A stretch of DNA of 64,000 bases from Planctomycetota bacterium (lineage in GTDB: Bacteria > Planctomycetota > Phycisphaerae > Phycisphaerales > SM1A02). The stretch is taken from NCBI GenBank assembly GCA_022574595.1, contig JACZRS010000004.1:124001-188000 (forward strand), given 5' to 3'. The position numbers and the translations under genes were made by a program. Numbering within the stretch: the first letter of the stretch is position 1; each line of letters begins with the position of its first letter. Under the pieces are notes generated by a model, which saw nothing but the letters and a program-made list of their open reading frames with translations, had not been told where the DNA came from and ran no database searches. Shown here in pieces: positions 27,001 to 34,601 of the stretch.

Positions 27001-27325
27001 ACTGATTGCTACGATTTACCGACCTCGCAAAGCAAGCAATGCTGATGATGAGAATATCGGCCTTGATATGGGTGGACCTGCTGAGTTAATGCGTGTGCAA
27101 GCGATCGGCAGAGTCTTCCTGCGAACAGCAACTCGCGATGTTGAGTGTGAACATTTTGATTACGATGTAAAAACAGGGATCGCCATCCTAAAAGCTAAGC
27201 CCGGCAACAGAGTATCTGTCCTAATGCGTGGTTCCGTTCAACCTTTTAAGGCTGAACAAATCATCTGGGACATGAAGAAAGATACACTGCGCGTGGTCCG
27301 CGCAAGCGGCGGCGGTGGAAGATAA
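24053..27325 (+). CDS. Very large LptC/OstA-like LPS-transport protein
   Basis: 1090 residues, far larger than LptC (about 190) or LptA (about 185). The N-terminus is Pro/Gln-rich and cytosolic. One membrane span (IVIAGSGVLLAGLILIVAV, residues about 26-45) follows, then a long periplasmic region. Residues about 190-265 (TADAEFDNFIGEINCVGAVQ, LRILIDDQNETIKLTMRKP) resemble LptC. Several later beta-strand stretches (SASFNGDVDVRSETLNLTSQ, RLTLSENVRIHQGNRTALG, EGEKATMSANQLIATIYRP) resemble OstA/LptA beta-jellyroll repeats that shield lipid A. It directly follows kdsC, matching the kdsC-lptC order elsewhere. It is probably a fused, extended bridge protein. lptA, lptB and lptD are not in the window. 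Confidence 0.68.
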   Translation: MPNDQQQQPRPISPPPPIRRAPTKRIVIAGSGVLLAGLILIVAVNIDFGKDKEKQEVDPIEIVDIRPDFQILDQQALRDLRAGNLGQPRNISVKLPRGSWIQKVDIQTGKLAQQYRFQDWDPNPEGKPDGWIRMQQPEAEVYLSDNRILTLKGDSALAFAPNRKLESGTLSGNVTIQLFTPKEDGLLPDPNTDTPSLIIHTADAEFDNFIGEINCVGAVQIESPTMSLPNGSDLRILIDDQNETIKLTMRKPRQIRIASAPKSDENPIAQQPIAQALPNTISQAPTSKNTNSIRKPKQVAANVTFYRLTLSENVRIHQGNRTALGDELLMIFSSKSKGVSDMLSSSLPGTGRSNYLPQSRAFMEQPMLPLGALATLSFAATNVQETVAEKSLGLAPPRSIDDLIIDCDGPLTIEPVTIESEKLESAEDALLMLTSQGKPVYLSDTSEESQALCDHLLYHSKNQKLELVGSDLHQLWIHTPKLLANGKRFWFEPQTNRAGFTGSGFVKLNRVQQSGAVTFIGPQSAVIAMAALGFNAAPTSNNQESQALTVTWQDNMELQFASTGNEHQANRLRSASFNGDVDVRSETLNLTSQALLVGFSDDELTKENHIQTISATGQVHAISKSAEPGEIECDLFDLTLMQAANGKTIPLHFVATGDVKTSDPQQTLWSNAVNVSFREIIVTETDSHARVFQITDMLAEDDIEIRMATGARILADTIQSNGITQIAVISSDDLRIVHENLEITGGKTLELDGKTGLGKQPGPGVLRVFPKNIPLEFAANGRTTKVLDDFAEPELKLTWQGAATFEESHENGNGAIEFLTEVRAVADPNKLEHDELESDDLRIEFVRNTANGQEGRRAIGKMIATGNAKLENRAWELEDHSDSPRIFYIECNYLEYDNATGEALADGKGTMLIRDERPQTQPDDEDEDSTNRFGASGTTSFRWEQQMQMLRVGDDLFDISMQDSVEIRHLNIEGEKATMSANQLIATIYRPRKASNADDENIGLDMGGPAELMRVQAIGRVFLRTATRDVECEHFDYDVKTGIAILKAKPGNRVSVLMRGSVQPFKAEQIIWDMKKDTLRVVRASGGGGR

Positions 27326-27822
27326 TTACAAAATAATAAACCCTGCAAGGGAGTGCGCCGTTCCCTATTCCATGGGTGCCTTCGTCCACGCTTTGCATCG
27401 AACTAACAGAGCACTGACGACTCGAAGACTCGCTGTCAGTGACACCCACTTCAATGAAACCCATCTTCAGTGGTACGGGCGTCTCGCCCGTACGATTATT
27501 TTTCTTGCACGGGCGAGACGCCCGTGCCACTTGATTGCTATTTGATGTAATTTCATGATTCTAACCTGACCCCGCCACAGGCGGATCTGCGACTTCACTA
27601 AGCAACAGGTTCGGCTTTGTGGTGTTTGAATGTTAACTACCAAAAACACTGACGACTCGAAGACTCGCTGTCCGTGGCACCCGTTTTAAGTAATTGTGGT
27701 TTGATATGCTCGAACCCGGGTGAAACCCGGGGCTAATGGAAGATGTCAAACTTACTTGGAACGGTTTATGGTTCGTGTGCGGATGGTGAACTACCCTTTT
27801 GGGTTGATCGGAGGCTTTGGTG
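27326..27822. repeat. 497-bp palindrome-rich spacer with element A2
   Basis: No gene is supported here. The contents, in order, are: a CACTGACGACTCGAAGACTC palindrome with GCTGTCAGTG (27411-27440); paired-palindrome element A2 (27468-27532), almost the same as A1 at 22764-22828; a second copy of the CACTGACGACTCGAAGACTC repeat (27648-27678); and a CCCGGGTGAAACCCGGGG element followed by CTAATGGAAG (27712-27740). Small ORFs here are only translations of the repeats. The last 90 bp hold the leader of the SDR gene. Confidence 0.8.
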
Positions 27823-28551
27823 GTGGAATCTGCGAGCAAATCACCGGTTGCGATTGTAACTGGGGCTGGAGGAGGGATTGGCACTGCTATTTGTATCGAG
27901 CTTGCAAAAGCTGGTTATCACATTTCACTCGTCGGCCGATCCGAAACAAGTCTGCAAGCTACGGTAAATGAGATAGCTGTTTGCTCTGGCAACATGGCGC
28001 AAACTCTCGTGGTTCCAGCGGATCTATCCGACCATCACCAAATTACAAATATAGTTCAAACAACATATCAGCACTGGGACAAAATAGACGTTTTAATCAA
28101 CAACGCAGCTGCTTGTCCAAATTTTCCTATCGACCAAACGACTATTCAAGAGCTCCAGGGAGCGTTCGCTTTAAATTACTTTGCCCCCGCATTACTGGTA
28201 GCTGAGCTTTGGCCAATATTTGTCCAGCAAGACTTCGGCTGCGTTATCAACATCTCATCTATAGCCACGGTTGACCCCTTCCCCGGATTATCGATGTACG
28301 CAGCTAGCAAATCTGCCATGGAAAGCTTAACACGTTCAATAATAAATGAAGCTTCCGAAGCTGATATAACGTCCTATTCCATTGCCCCGGGAGCTGTAGA
28401 AACCTCAATGCTTAGATCGCTAATTTCCGTAGATGATCTGCCGACTGATAAAACACTCAATCCCGCAACAGTTGCCAGCGTTGTATTGGACTGTGTTTTG
28501 GGGCGGCGCAAGAGCGATAACGGCAAGACTATCGTGCTGGAAAAAGCCTAG
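27823..28551 (+). CDS. Short-chain dehydrogenase/reductase
   Basis: About 242 residues. TTG (27817) and two GTG codons (27820, 27823) are possible starts. CGGAGG at 27809-27814 is best spaced for the GTG at 27823. It is a classical SDR: nucleotide-binding VTGAGGGIGTAICIELAKAG, the NNAA motif in VLINNAAACPNF, catalytic Ser in INISSIA, and YAASK with the catalytic Tyr and Lys, then IAPGAVETSM. The enzyme uses NAD(P)H to oxidise or reduce a carbonyl or alcohol. The substrate cannot be told; it is not in a recognisable pathway cluster. Residue ranges suggest FabG-like length but the surroundings have no fab genes. Confidence 0.9.
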   Translation: MESASKSPVAIVTGAGGGIGTAICIELAKAGYHISLVGRSETSLQATVNEIAVCSGNMAQTLVVPADLSDHHQITNIVQTTYQHWDKIDVLINNAAACPNFPIDQTTIQELQGAFALNYFAPALLVAELWPIFVQQDFGCVINISSIATVDPFPGLSMYAASKSAMESLTRSIINEASEADITSYSIAPGAVETSMLRSLISVDDLPTDKTLNPATVASVVLDCVLGRRKSDNGKTIVLEKA

Positions 28552-28722
28552 GTCCGAGAATTGTGCCCCTTATTACTGGGTAATCAGGCGCATTGTTCCT
28601 ATAAACCAACCATCTTATTACATATGTATTTGCCTTTAGGTGTGGTGTATTGGACTGTTTTATTGGCCGGGCCGCTGGGAAGTGTGCTCGAAGCATAATT
28701 TAGTTCCCTAGGAGTCAGTTTA

Positions 28723-29874
28723 ATTTTCCCTCTAAACGCCAAACTCGACCGCCCTCGCCTTCTGATCATCGAAGATGACGTAGCTGTAAGTGAACAAATG
28801 CTAAGTTCACTAGGCCGCGAGTGTTTTTCTGATCAGCTTGTTGCGTGCTCAGACCGCTGTGGTGCAACAGAATTGATATGCCGTTGTGGTGAGCAGTGTG
28901 CAGATGATGCGTGCTGTATGGTTATTGGCTCATTAAAGCAATTACATGCATTTGATTTAGACCGCTGCGATGTAGTGATCTGCGGAATATCTCTGCCTGA
29001 TGGTTCTGGTCTTGATGCACTGGCATTTATACGTGGGCTGAGGCCTGACCTGGGAGTGATCATAATGGGTGAAAATGAAGGCGATCCAACAGTAGCAGTC
29101 GAAGCGATTCGTGCTGGTGCGCTGGATTTTCTTGAAGCAACAAGCACAGACATACGTGCACTACCTAGGGCATTGGAAAAATGTCTTGTTCATCAGCGCA
29201 TAAAGCAAGAAAACGAACGCTTGCAACTCGATCTTAGTAAATCACTTCGTGAAGTTGGGCTTAAAAACCAGCAGCTTCGTATAGCTGTCGATCAACTGGA
29301 AGCTATGGCTAAAATGGACGACTTAACAGGGCTTAACAATCGGCGTTGGCTAGGCGAAGAATTAGATAGAACATGGGCGCAGGCCTTACGCAATAATGTG
29401 CCGATTGCGTTCATGATGATCGACTTAGATAGATTTAAAGCAATAAACGACCATTATGGCCATCAACATGGTGATGAACTTTTGCAACAAGCAGCGCGCA
29501 TCATCAAAGCCAACTGTCGTGATGTGGATCTTACTGCCCGTTATGGTGGAGATGAATTCTGTGTGCTAATGCCCAACACTCAGGCACATGAAGCTATTGA
29601 TGTTGCCAGGCGTATACTGCGCGAATATGAAATCGTAAATCAAAAGCGAACCACGGGTCATCCAGTGATCTCAATGTCGATTGGTATTGCGCATGTTGAT
29701 TTGAGTTGTCCCGCCAATGCTCAGCAGCTTATTCACCACGCAGATGAAGCGATGTATGCCGCTAAGTCATCTCCCACATGCCAGGCTATGATCCGTGATG
29801 TTAAAGGTGTGTATCCAGCCATCACAAACCATAGTGCCACTTCATCAAAGCAAGCTGATCGGCCGACCAAATAA
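28723..29874 (+). CDS. Diguanylate cyclase with degenerate receiver domain
   Basis: The frame is open from 28699 but has no ATG, GTG or TTG before 28798, which would cut into the receiver (LLIIEDDVAVSEQM lies upstream of it). AGGAG at 28710-28714 sits 8 nt before an ATT (28723), so a rare ATT start is proposed, giving about 383 residues. The receiver keeps the acidic pair IIEDD, but the phosphate-accepting Asp is Gly (DVVICGISLPDGSG) and the usual Lys is lost (DFLEATS). A coiled linker and a complete GGDEF domain follow: DDLTGLNNRRW, MIDLDRFKAINDHYGHQHGD and RYGGDEF. It should make cyclic di-GMP. Phosphorylation control of the usual kind is unlikely. Confidence 0.85.
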   Translation: MFPLNAKLDRPRLLIIEDDVAVSEQMLSSLGRECFSDQLVACSDRCGATELICRCGEQCADDACCMVIGSLKQLHAFDLDRCDVVICGISLPDGSGLDALAFIRGLRPDLGVIIMGENEGDPTVAVEAIRAGALDFLEATSTDIRALPRALEKCLVHQRIKQENERLQLDLSKSLREVGLKNQQLRIAVDQLEAMAKMDDLTGLNNRRWLGEELDRTWAQALRNNVPIAFMMIDLDRFKAINDHYGHQHGDELLQQAARIIKANCRDVDLTARYGGDEFCVLMPNTQAHEAIDVARRILREYEIVNQKRTTGHPVISMSIGIAHVDLSCPANAQQLIHHADEAMYAAKSSPTCQAMIRDVKGVYPAITNHSATSSKQADRPTK

Positions 29875-29897
29875 ATTCAGCTTGAAATTGCATAGCT

Positions 29898-30374
29898 CTA
29901 TAGTTTTTTAGACATTGCGCGTTGAATATCGCGCTGCGCTTGTCGCTTTGCCATGTCTTGCCTCTTGTCCGCATGTTGCTTGCCACGCGCTACTCCAATA
30001 AGCAGCTTGGCTCGCCCGTTGAGAAAGTACATTTTCAGCGGTATTAAAGTGATGCCTTTTTCATAGGTTGCTATGGCTAACTTTTTGATCTCTCGACGGT
30101 GAGCAAGGAGAGTTCTGGTGCGAGTCGGAATATGCTGCTTTGGACCTGCGGGGGGATATTCTGCAATATGTATAGAATGTAATTGGAGCGAGGGCGGATT
30201 CTCGATCGCTCGAACATATCCTTCTGCCAAGCTGACTTTCCCCTGGCGGACTGCTTTGACCTCGGTTCCAACCAGCTTTATCCCACACTCGAGGGTCTCT
30301 GAAATGTGATAATTATGCCGCGCTTTGCGGTTTTCGATCTTTGGCTGATTGGATTGTTTCTTCTTCGAGGCCAT
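29898..30374 (-). CDS. smpB: SsrA-binding protein
   Basis: 158 residues. SmpB binds tmRNA and brings it to stalled ribosomes in trans-translation. Family features are the N-terminal NRKARHNYHISETLECGIKL, GTEVKAVRQGKVSLAEGYVR, RTRTLLAHRREIKKLA, LIPLKMYFLNGRAKLLIGVA and the basic tail RGKQHADKRQDMAKRQAQRD. The tail is positively charged and forms a helix in the mRNA channel. It reads convergently with the diguanylate cyclase (23-bp gap). No tmRNA gene was recognised in the window. Confidence 0.96.
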   Translation of the reverse strand: MASKKKQSNQPKIENRKARHNYHISETLECGIKLVGTEVKAVRQGKVSLAEGYVRAIENPPSLQLHSIHIAEYPPAGPKQHIPTRTRTLLAHRREIKKLAIATYEKGITLIPLKMYFLNGRAKLLIGVARGKQHADKRQDMAKRQAQRDIQRAMSKKL

Positions 30375-30676
30375 GATTTGATGCTATGGGCTTGCTAATT
30401 TATATTGAAAATAGGCTTTGTGGAACCCCAGGACAACTTCTACGGATAGCTGGTAAGGTCCCATATCTGCTATAAGCTATGGGATTAAGCTGCGGGTCGT
30501 GGCTGGTGATTCATCCAGCCTCTATCATTTTTCTTTATCCGGGGTTGTATTTTACCGCTTTTACCGCCACTATAGGTGGCCAGGGTCATCCGGCGGGATG
30601 TTTATTGTGAGTTGAACCAGCGGGGTTCAGCACGTCAATGGTTATTTCCTTTGGATATTAAGAGAGGTTTGAAACA
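30375..30676. other. 302-bp spacer between divergent smpB and metalloprotease genes
   Basis: No ORF, RNA gene or clear repeat was recognised. A good Shine-Dalgarno sequence (AGAGAGG, about 30663-30669) lies at its right end for the metalloprotease. The middle is A/T-rich and probably contains both divergent promoters, but no confident -35/-10 pair was assigned. Confidence 0.5.
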
Positions 30677-33430
30677 ATGTTTCACCCTAGATGTACCAGC
30701 TTCGGCATGGGGGGGATGATTCTCTCAGTCGCCCTCGTCAACTTTGCCGCATTTGAAGTAACTGCTTCGGATTCAGCAATTAACACAACGCAAAGCATTA
30801 ATGCGTTTTCTCAGGCGAATCCCAATACGAGATTGTACCTCAGCGACGAGAGGATAACTCACGTCTATGGCAAATCATTTTCACACGGCGAATCAGCATT
30901 CGAGTCAGCTGAATCTTTCCGTTTGAATCAGGCTGCTATGTTCGGCGTTAACGCAAATGATATTGTCTTTACCAACAATCCCGAGCAGCCGATTGGCTAC
31001 CTGCCTGAAATCGATGAATACAAGTTTACGGGCTTCAATTACTATCAACAAGAACAAGGTATTGAAGTTTTCCGTTCGCGGATGGTACTGCTTGTTCGAA
31101 ATGAAGCAGGCTTTCCATTAGTACTTGCATCAGTAGATTTGCGTGATCTTGGCGGCTTTGAGATTGATCCCAAAGCGGACACGAAAGTTAATATCGCCAA
31201 AGCGCAGAAGGTGGGCCAAGCTCAGCTAGGGCGCGATACTGAACTAACTGATACTAAATTGGTAATTTGGGCCGGTGTCGATGATATGGTGGTACAGCCG
31301 AGGTTGGCGGTTCAGTACATCGCATCCACTGGTACAGCGACAAATCCACAGACTTATGAAAAGTGGCTGTTCCTTGTCGACGCCGAGACTGGTGCGATTC
31401 TCTATCAGGAGGATCAGATTCTAAACATAGATGTAGTGGGAAACGTCAGCGGTATGGCGACCCCGGGCTTTAGTGCAGACACTTGTGAGATCGAAGAACT
31501 CATGGCCATGCCCTATGCCCGAGTGAATATTGTCGGTGGCAACGTCGACTTCGCTGACGAGAACGGCGACTACGTTATTCCACACGGCGGTGCCGCGCAG
31601 GTTACAGTTGAGTCGCGAGTATGGGGCCAGTGGTTCCGCGTCTTCAACGAAGCTGGCGCTGACACCGTGCTGAGCCAGAATGTGCTGCCGCCAGGCCCGG
31701 CTGATTTCGTTCATAACCAATCAAACTCCAACGAATTTATTAGGGCGGAGACAAACGGTTACGTTCAAGCAAACATTGTCCGCGACTTCGCGCTCCTCGC
31801 CAATCCCAGTTATCCGGTGATCGCCAACCAGACCGCTTTCCCGGTCAATGTGAATCTAAACAGCACTTGCAACGCGTTTTACGACTTCTCGTCGATCAAC
31901 TTTTACCGGGCTGGGGGTGGATGCGCAAACACCGCCTTCTCATCGGTCGTTCACCATGAGTACGGACACCACCTAGTCGCAGTAGGGGGCAGCGGTCAAG
32001 GAATGTACGGCGAAGGCTTGGGCGACGTTCTGGGCGTGCTGATCTCCGATCAACCACTCCTAGGCGTTGGCTTCCAAAGCTGCGCTGGCGGGATACGCAA
32101 TGCGGATAACTCATTGCAGTACCCGTGCTCCGGCGCAATTCACTTCTGTGGACAGCTTCTTTCTGGTTGCGTTTGGGAAACTCGTAATGAACTGATAGTT
32201 ACCGAGCCGGACAACTATAGAGAAATTCTTGGATTCCTTGCGGTAAACTCAATTCTTGTTCATAACGGAAGCGGTATCACGCCACAAATCACCATCGACT
32301 GGCTAACCCTTGATGATGATGATGATGATATTAGTAATGGTACACCGCACTACAATGAGATTGCCATAGGCTTTGGTGAACATAGTATGGACGCACCTCC
32401 ACTAGGTTTGTTACAGTTCAGCTTCCCCGATGGTTTACCAACTTTAGTAAGTCCGGGTGGTGGCACGACAGTACGTGTAGAAGTATCAACACTTCTTGAG
32501 AATCCTGTAGCGGATACGGGTGTGCTTCATGTAAATACTGGAGGTGGGTTCATTGAAATTCCAATGGAAATAGTCGAGCCCAACGTTTATGACGCTGTAT
32601 TCCCAGCAATTAATTGTGGAAACGATGTAGATTACTTCTTCAGTGCTGAAACAACAGATGGCAATGTCGCTACTGCACCTGGAATCGGATCATTTAGCGC
32701 ATTTAGTGCTGTCGACATCAATATTTTGTTCGAAGATGACTTCGAATCTAATCTCGGTTGGGTTGTTAGCAACGCTGTTTCAGATGGTCAGTGGGACCGA
32801 GGAATCCCCGTTGATTGCAATCGCGGTGATCCACCAGCCGATGCTGACGGGTCTGGCCAGTGCTATCTCACTGACAATAGTGCTGCAGGTGCATGCAACA
32901 GCGATGTTGACAATGGTTCGACAACGCTTACCTCACCGATACTTGATGCCTCAGCTGAGGGATCTGTAATTTCTTATTGGCGCTGGTATTCAAATACGTT
33001 TGGCAATTCACCCATGCAGGATATCTTTACAGTACAGGTATCAAGCAATAATGGTGCTAGCTGGGTTAATTTGGAAATCGTAGGCCCAGGTGGATCTGAA
33101 GTTAATGGCGGCTGGATCCAAAAAGAATTTGCGATTGCTGACTTTGTCGAAGAAACAGATCAATTCAGGATTCGGTTTATCGCAACTGACTCTGATCCAC
33201 AATCTGTTGTTGAAGCAGGTATCGACTTAGTGCGAATTCTGCAGATTGTCTGCGCTCCCGATAACCCAAGCGATATAAATGGCGATGGAGTGGTTAACAC
33301 AGAGGATCTATTGCTCCTCTTTGGCAACTGGGGGCTATGCGCTGATTGCAATGATTGCCCCGGGGACATTGATGGTAGTTGTGCTGTGAATACAGCTGAC
33401 CTGCTAGCCTTGTTCAGCAATTGGGGGTAA
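30677..33430 (+). CDS. Secreted zinc metalloprotease with C-terminal dockerin-like repeats
   Basis: 917 residues with a signal peptide ending near AFEVTAS. Residues 45-260 look like a pro-region (FTP-like, LYLSDERITHVYGKSF). The catalytic zinc motif is HHEYGHH in SSVVHHEYGHHLVAVGGSG, with the downstream GEGLGDVLGVL supplying the third ligand, as in M36/fungalysin-like gluzincins. Residues 560-870 are beta-rich (LFEDDFESNLGWVVSN with ISYWRWYSN) and resemble a jelly-roll or MAM-like accessory domain. The C-terminus holds two dockerin-like loops, DINGDGVVNTEDLLLLFGNW and DIDGSCAVNTADLLALFSNW, matching the FG-GAP protein at 1.8 kb. The family is assigned with moderate certainty. A hairpin with an A/T-rich flank follows. 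Confidence 0.82.
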   Translation: MFHPRCTSFGMGGMILSVALVNFAAFEVTASDSAINTTQSINAFSQANPNTRLYLSDERITHVYGKSFSHGESAFESAESFRLNQAAMFGVNANDIVFTNNPEQPIGYLPEIDEYKFTGFNYYQQEQGIEVFRSRMVLLVRNEAGFPLVLASVDLRDLGGFEIDPKADTKVNIAKAQKVGQAQLGRDTELTDTKLVIWAGVDDMVVQPRLAVQYIASTGTATNPQTYEKWLFLVDAETGAILYQEDQILNIDVVGNVSGMATPGFSADTCEIEELMAMPYARVNIVGGNVDFADENGDYVIPHGGAAQVTVESRVWGQWFRVFNEAGADTVLSQNVLPPGPADFVHNQSNSNEFIRAETNGYVQANIVRDFALLANPSYPVIANQTAFPVNVNLNSTCNAFYDFSSINFYRAGGGCANTAFSSVVHHEYGHHLVAVGGSGQGMYGEGLGDVLGVLISDQPLLGVGFQSCAGGIRNADNSLQYPCSGAIHFCGQLLSGCVWETRNELIVTEPDNYREILGFLAVNSILVHNGSGITPQITIDWLTLDDDDDDISNGTPHYNEIAIGFGEHSMDAPPLGLLQFSFPDGLPTLVSPGGGTTVRVEVSTLLENPVADTGVLHVNTGGGFIEIPMEIVEPNVYDAVFPAINCGNDVDYFFSAETTDGNVATAPGIGSFSAFSAVDINILFEDDFESNLGWVVSNAVSDGQWDRGIPVDCNRGDPPADADGSGQCYLTDNSAAGACNSDVDNGSTTLTSPILDASAEGSVISYWRWYSNTFGNSPMQDIFTVQVSSNNGASWVNLEIVGPGGSEVNGGWIQKEFAIADFVEETDQFRIRFIATDSDPQSVVEAGIDLVRILQIVCAPDNPSDINGDGVVNTEDLLLLFGNWGLCADCNDCPGDIDGSCAVNTADLLALFSNWG

Positions 33431-33479
33431 TAGTAAGTCTTGAGATTTGAGTCTTGAGTCTTGAAAGTGAAAAAAATAC

Positions 33480-33507
33480 AGCCCACGGCATTTGCCGTGG
33501 GCTTTCT
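33480..33507. terminator. Bidirectional intrinsic terminator
   Basis: The stem AGCCCACGGC / GCCGTGGGCT with an ATTT loop is followed by TTCTT on the plus strand and preceded by A7 (33471-33477), which reads as a T-run on the minus strand. It can terminate the metalloprotease transcript rightwards and the tRNA-Leu transcript leftwards. Confidence 0.75.
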
Positions 33508-33519
33508 TGATGCTTTAGC

Positions 33520-33660
33520 AAGTAGGGCATGGCCTTTGGCCTGCCTTGGAAATGTGCGATTTAAGAAAAGGCAGGCTCAAAGCCTGCCCTACAAATCTGC
33601 GCACGGGCGAGACGCCCGTGCTACCTCTTCCCTGACTCCTGACTCCTGAAACCTGACTCC
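33520..33660. repeat. Mixed short repeats between metalloprotease and tRNA-Leu
   Basis: There are two inverted halves, GTAGGGCATGGCCTTTGGCC (33522-33541) and a GGCAGGCTCAAAGCCTGCCC TAC segment (about 33570-33592). A single half of the A-family palindrome, GCACGGGCGAGACGCCCGTG, lies at 33601-33620. A short direct repeat of CTGACTCCTGA-type units follows (33634-33665). Confidence 0.7.
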
Positions 33661-33683
33661 TGAAACCTTTCCCCATTACCAAA

Positions 33684-33769
33684 TGCCCAGAAGAGGACTC
33701 GAACCTCCACGGGAGTCTCCTCCCACCAGCACCTCAAGCTGGCGCGTCTGCCAATTCCGCCACCTGGGC
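33684..33769 (-). tRNA. tRNA-Leu (anticodon GAG)
   Basis: An 86-nt class II tRNA on the minus strand. The acceptor stem GCCCAGG pairs with TCTGGGC (one G-U pair) and has discriminator A. The anticodon arm CCAGCTTGAGGTGCTGG gives loop CTTGAGG and anticodon GAG. A long variable arm (TGGGAGGAGACTCCCG) and the T-arm GGTTCGAGTCC are present. The 3' CCA is not encoded. It is divergent from queE. Confidence 0.96.
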
Positions 33770-33885
33770 AATATCAAGCAAGCGATGCAGAATCGCCAGA
33801 GTATAGTGCCCAGCGATAATGAGTCGAGCAAGGCCACAAATGTAGCTGCTCATAAATTTGACGAGGCTGCCTATTATCCACGGAT

Positions 33886-34587
33886 ATGTCAGATAACCGT
33901 TTGAGAATCAATGAGATATTTCTTTCAATCCAGGGCGAATCGACCTGGGCCGGTTGCCCCTGTGTGTTCGTAAGGCTCGCCGGCTGCCACTTGCGATGTG
34001 CGTATTGTGATACTGCATATGCATTTACAGAAGGTAATTGGTGTGATGCTAAGGATGTAATCGAGGAGGTTTGCTCACATTCTGTTGATTTGGTTCAAAT
34101 AACTGGAGGTGAGCCGTTACTACAGCAAGCTGTGCATCCGCTGATTAGCCAATTGTGCGATCTAGGAAAAACTGTCTTGATTGAGACATCGGGCGCTTGC
34201 GATATCAGTTGTTGTGACAGCAGAGCTATTCGCATATTGGATTTTAAGACGCCGGGCAGTGGTGAAGTTGATCGTAATGATTGGTCGAATATTGACCATT
34301 TAACAAGACGCGATGAAGTGAAATTCGTTATCACGCATAAGGAAGATTACGATTGGGCTGTGGAAAAAATCCAGAAGCATAAATTACAAGATCGATGCAA
34401 TGCTGTTTTATTATCTCCTGTGATGGAGCAAGTTCCGATTGCAGAGTCAGACATTTCCGGTTGCTGTGGTTTGGATCCTAAGGAGCTAACCGATTGGTTA
34501 ATGACAGAGCCCCCCACTGGCGGGCCTGTCCGCATTCAACTGCAACTGCATAAGTTTATTTGGGATCCACAAACGCGAGGCGTTTAG
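33886..34587 (+). CDS. queE: 7-carboxy-7-deazaguanine synthase
   Basis: 233 residues. QueE is a radical SAM enzyme that contracts 6-carboxytetrahydropterin to 7-carboxy-7-deazaguanine in the preQ0/queuosine pathway. The N-terminus INEIFLSIQGESTWAGCPCV and the cluster motif CHLRCAYCDT (Cx3Cx2C, as usual for QueE) are complete. VQITGGEPLLQ, VLIETSGACDI and LDFKTPGSGE are the SAM-binding and substrate segments. The ending LQLHKFIWDPQTRGV is typical. It is followed after 14 bp by an EamA transporter and then queD, probably one operon. queC and queF are not in the window. Confidence 0.95.
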   Translation: MSDNRLRINEIFLSIQGESTWAGCPCVFVRLAGCHLRCAYCDTAYAFTEGNWCDAKDVIEEVCSHSVDLVQITGGEPLLQQAVHPLISQLCDLGKTVLIETSGACDISCCDSRAIRILDFKTPGSGEVDRNDWSNIDHLTRRDEVKFVITHKEDYDWAVEKIQKHKLQDRCNAVLLSPVMEQVPIAESDISGCCGLDPKELTDWLMTEPPTGGPVRIQLQLHKFIWDPQTRGV

Positions 34588-34601
34588 GCGTATGATTCTA
34601 C

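Noticed and set aside
27315-27884. Several small ORFs (RARRPCH / GETPVP-type peptides) in the spacer before the SDR gene
   Set aside because: All are translations of the palindromic repeats on one strand or the other.
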